NCBI GenBank assembly: GCA_964245015.1
Contig: CAXTMA010000208.1
Span: 1 to 7,566, forward strand
DNA: 7,566 nt
Direction of reading: 5' to 3'
Source of the DNA: RH-AL1 sp964245015
Lineage (GTDB): Bacteria; Pseudomonadota; Alphaproteobacteria; Rhizobiales; Beijerinckiaceae
The first letter of the stretch is position 1, and each line of letters starts with the position of its first letter. The translations under genes were made by a program, and so were the position numbers. Positions 6,301 through 7,566 of the stretch are shown in pieces. A model generated the notes under the pieces. That model was not told the origin of the DNA, did not search any database, and saw only the letters and a list, made by a program, of their open reading frames with translations.

Positions 6301-7566
6301 CAGGGCCGACCCGGTGTCCAACTCCACCGGGAGGACCTCGGCGCCGCCCAGGCTGACGGCCTGCATGGTTTCCAGCCAGTCGGCCTCGGTCACCGACAGA
6401 CCGTCGAATGCGCCCTCGTTCCTGGCGTCGCGCTTGGGGTCGTGCTTGCCCTCGCTTGCGGCGAAGCAGGCGTCGAGTCCGAGCACGAGGTCGCGGAAGA
6501 AGGACGGCGCCGGCTCGACCGCGGCGAAGATGGCGCCCTGCGCCATCGCCCGCCGCAGCCCGGCCCAGAAGCCGGGCCGGCGTCGATGCTTGTGCAGCAC
6601 GTTGGCGGCCAGCACGAAATCGAAGCTTGCGGCCGGCACCTCATCCATCGTGTCGAGGAGGTCGATGTCGCCGCGGTCGGCGAAGCTCATGCGGGCCCGC
6701 TCCAGGCGGCGGCGGTCGGGGTCGAAGATGGTGAGGCGCGCCTGGGTGCTGTCGCACAAGCGCACGATCTCCGTGCTCAGCGGGCCGAAGCCGATCTGCA
6801 GGATCCGCATGGCACGGTCCTTGGGCCAGCTTTTCACGGACCTGCCGGCGAGGTCGGCGAGATAGGCGGCGGCGGCATGCGCCGTCGAGGAGCCGATCTC
6901 GAATCCGTCGAGCACCTTGGCCGACAGCGGGCGGCCGATCGTGTCGCCCTTGCCGGCCTCGATGGCGGCGACGGCGGTCATCGTGCTCGCCGCCATCAGC
7001 AGTTCGGCCGACAGGCTCTGGTGTTCCAGGGCCACCGCGCGCAGGATCTCGTCGGGATGGGGCAACTGCGCTTCGGGGTCGATGTGGCGCCCGAGCTGGT
7101 CCTTGTGGGCGAGGCCGGACCGGTCGAGCGACACCAGCACTTCTTCGAGCCAGGGCTTGACGGAGGCGGGCACGCGCCCGGTGTCCACGATGGCGTCGAG
7201 ATCGACCAGGTTGGCGGTGGCGAGTTCGCGCGCCGTTTGCAGGGCGAGGCTGGTCGCCCAGCCTTCCAGCAGCACGAAATCGTCCGAGATCGGCCTGTCG
7301 GGCGCGACCGCGCCAGCGCGAGGCTCGATCAACGGGTGCCGGAAAGCGGAAAGGGCCAGCGGCCGGTCGAGGCGCGACGACGTCGGCTCGCTGGCCAGGA
7401 TCGCCGTGGAATAGATGATCTTGCGCACGGCATCGGCCGCCCGCGAGGTGCGGATCGCCTGGAAACGCGCTTCGCGGATGAAGAGAACGACTTCGTTGCT
7501 TTCATCGGTGAGGATGAAGTTGGCGATGATGATGCGCTCGTCGCGGCGCAGCACGTCGATGCGCCC
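3370..7566 (-). CDS. Highly reducing type I polyketide synthase, C-terminal part (DH end-MT-KR structural half-ER-KR-ACP), 5' end beyond window
   Basis: Assembles and reduces an acyl chain on an acyl carrier protein; the product is unknown. The frame is open through the right edge, so KS, AT and most of DH lie outside. Residues are counted from the GTG codon at 7554, which is not a proposed start. About 1-45 are the end of a dehydratase-like fold. About 245-425 are methyltransferase-like, with FDFVLAANVLHKH at 311-323 but a poor SAM motif, ILQIGFGPLS (251-260). About 433-610 are the structural ketoreductase half. About 645-966 are enoylreductase, with GLNFRDV and the NADPH loop GGAGGVGLAAIQ (789-800). 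About 985-1165 are the catalytic ketoreductase: GGFGGFG (991-997), the LDD motif (1076-1078) of B-type enzymes, active-site Ser in LYSS and Tyr in QAAYVAAN. About 1262-1345 are the ACP, with GLDSLM and phosphopantetheine Ser1301 (codon 3654-3652). About 1346-1394 are a charged helical tail. No thioesterase or reductase release domain is present. The domain order is that of fungal-type highly reducing synthases. No release or tailoring gene follows within the window. Confidence 0.95.
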   Translation of the reverse strand, partial: GRIDVLRRDERIIIANFILTDESNEVVLFIREARFQAIRTSRAADAVRKIIYSTAILASEPTSSRLDRPLALSAFRHPLIEPRAGAVAPDRPISDDFVLLEGWATSLALQTARELATANLVDLDAIVDTGRVPASVKPWLEEVLVSLDRSGLAHKDQLGRHIDPEAQLPHPDEILRAVALEHQSLSAELLMAASTMTAVAAIEAGKGDTIGRPLSAKVLDGFEIGSSTAHAAAAYLADLAGRSVKSWPKDRAMRILQIGFGPLSTEIVRLCDSTQARLTIFDPDRRRLERARMSFADRGDIDLLDTMDEVPAASFDFVLAANVLHKHRRRPGFWAGLRRAMAQGAIFAAVEPAPSFFRDLVLGLDACFAASEGKHDPKRDARNEGAFDGLSVTEADWLETMQAVSLGGAEVLPVELDTGSALLLSAQVDAERRIWNGAGTALIVGDGDAQPTSAFATLLASSGLHVSILLDGEIDADRLGEAPVFAVVFANAPVSDVQGADAGLAPVKSLTRQCMNLKRIADALGSKPTVLWLVMSGAIEASSDRAADVAAGLWAFSRTLANEVPTLDIRRIDVAPAIRPEMLAERLRDLVLSGTDETEIVLDNGTTRVLRFEMGATHERGLNRAQGGRTQDARAPRRDTHADAARLKRGEGSGIDRLFWDAIGRQAPKSNEVEIAVEAIGLNFRDVMFGLGLLPEEILEHGFAGPTLGLECAGRVERVGPGVKGLKPGMRVMAFAKNAFSTHVTTAASVVSPISDDLSFEMAATIPVAFLTAYHALMLCARLKPNEWVLIHGGAGGVGLAAIQIARWRGARVIATAGSPERRALLTALGAEHAFDSRSGAFAEDVRRVTGEGVAVVLNSLSGEAMERSINILRPFGRFVELGKRDYVANTHIGLRPFRRNLSYFGVDLDQLLIDEPSTSRLLMRAVMRLFASGDLVPLPYRVFEAAETVEAFRLMQQSGHVGKLVVRPPDLADVSGRPRHSFHVSADKMHLITGGFGGFGMATAQWLAAKGARNIMLVGRSGPASDEAGEALAALTAAGVRVRSEALDVADKAALARLFARFGRDLPVLGGVIHAAMVLDDAMIANLTLEKLERVLAPKVAGADNLDRLTGDLKLDYFVLYSSATTLIGNPGQAAYVAANGYLEGVARRRRRAGLPGLAVAWGAIEDVGVLARTGAMRDALASRVGIKGMMAQDALRLMGGVLGNPSTSPEDAVVAIAPITWSAARQHLNVLKAPAYRKLAGQDEVASSDKEKIDIAAMVASQSPDEARKVISGLIVDEIARVLRLPREDVARTVPLSEIGLDSLMAVELALGLEDRFILNAPLTATASSFSVNELADHIIGLATGTLSEDEAITRQMIQRHLGSEAVGEIAINEAGLQQAAEAVHARSRTMKGLLD

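Noticed and set aside
7552..7554. GTG at 7554 as the true start of the PKS gene
   Set aside because: The frame stays open through 7566, and the first visible residues are the end of a DH domain, so the protein must begin beyond the window.

Overview
The window is GC-rich (roughly two-thirds G+C by eye) with strong GC bias at third codon positions. Gene content, protein style and one promoter motif all suggest an alphaproteobacterium, probably Hyphomicrobiales (Rhizobiales). The species cannot be named from this sequence. There is no rRNA, tRNA, insertion sequence, CRISPR array or phage gene.

Layout. Positions 1-1907 hold two minus-strand genes in likely operon order: corA (CorA-family divalent-metal transporter, complete) and then mutM (formamidopyrimidine-DNA glycosylase, 3' end cut by the left edge). 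mutM appears to start at a TTG codon and carries a three-copy 15-bp in-frame repeat. Positions 1908-2080 are a divergent intergenic region. It has GC-rich inverted repeats on the corA side and, facing right, an exact match to the alphaproteobacterial general-stress-response promoter (GGAAC-N16-CGTT). Two short tandem duplications follow in the predicted 5' leader. Positions 2081-2792 hold two small plus-strand genes. The first encodes an Ala/Ser-rich protein with one C-terminal membrane anchor (ElaB/YqjD/DUF883-like in style). The second encodes a 92-residue protein of unknown function. They may be co-transcribed under the stress promoter.

Positions 2793-3369 are a convergent region without a confident gene. 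It holds hairpins and one doubtful small ORF.

Positions 3370-7566 are the 3' part of a large minus-strand type I polyketide synthase gene, open at the right edge. Visible in order are the end of a dehydratase domain, a C-methyltransferase-like domain with an eroded SAM-binding motif, the structural half of a ketoreductase, an enoylreductase, the catalytic ketoreductase and an acyl carrier protein. A tail of about 50 residues follows, with no thioesterase. This is the order of a highly reducing, fungal-like synthase. KS and AT would lie beyond the right edge.

The genes fall into three unrelated units: metal transport plus DNA repair, a putative stress-response pair, and the end of a polyketide locus. 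The least ordinary elements are the PKS with its apparently degenerate methyltransferase, the stress promoter over the small-gene pair, and the mutM repeat expansion. I found no clearly new multi-gene system.
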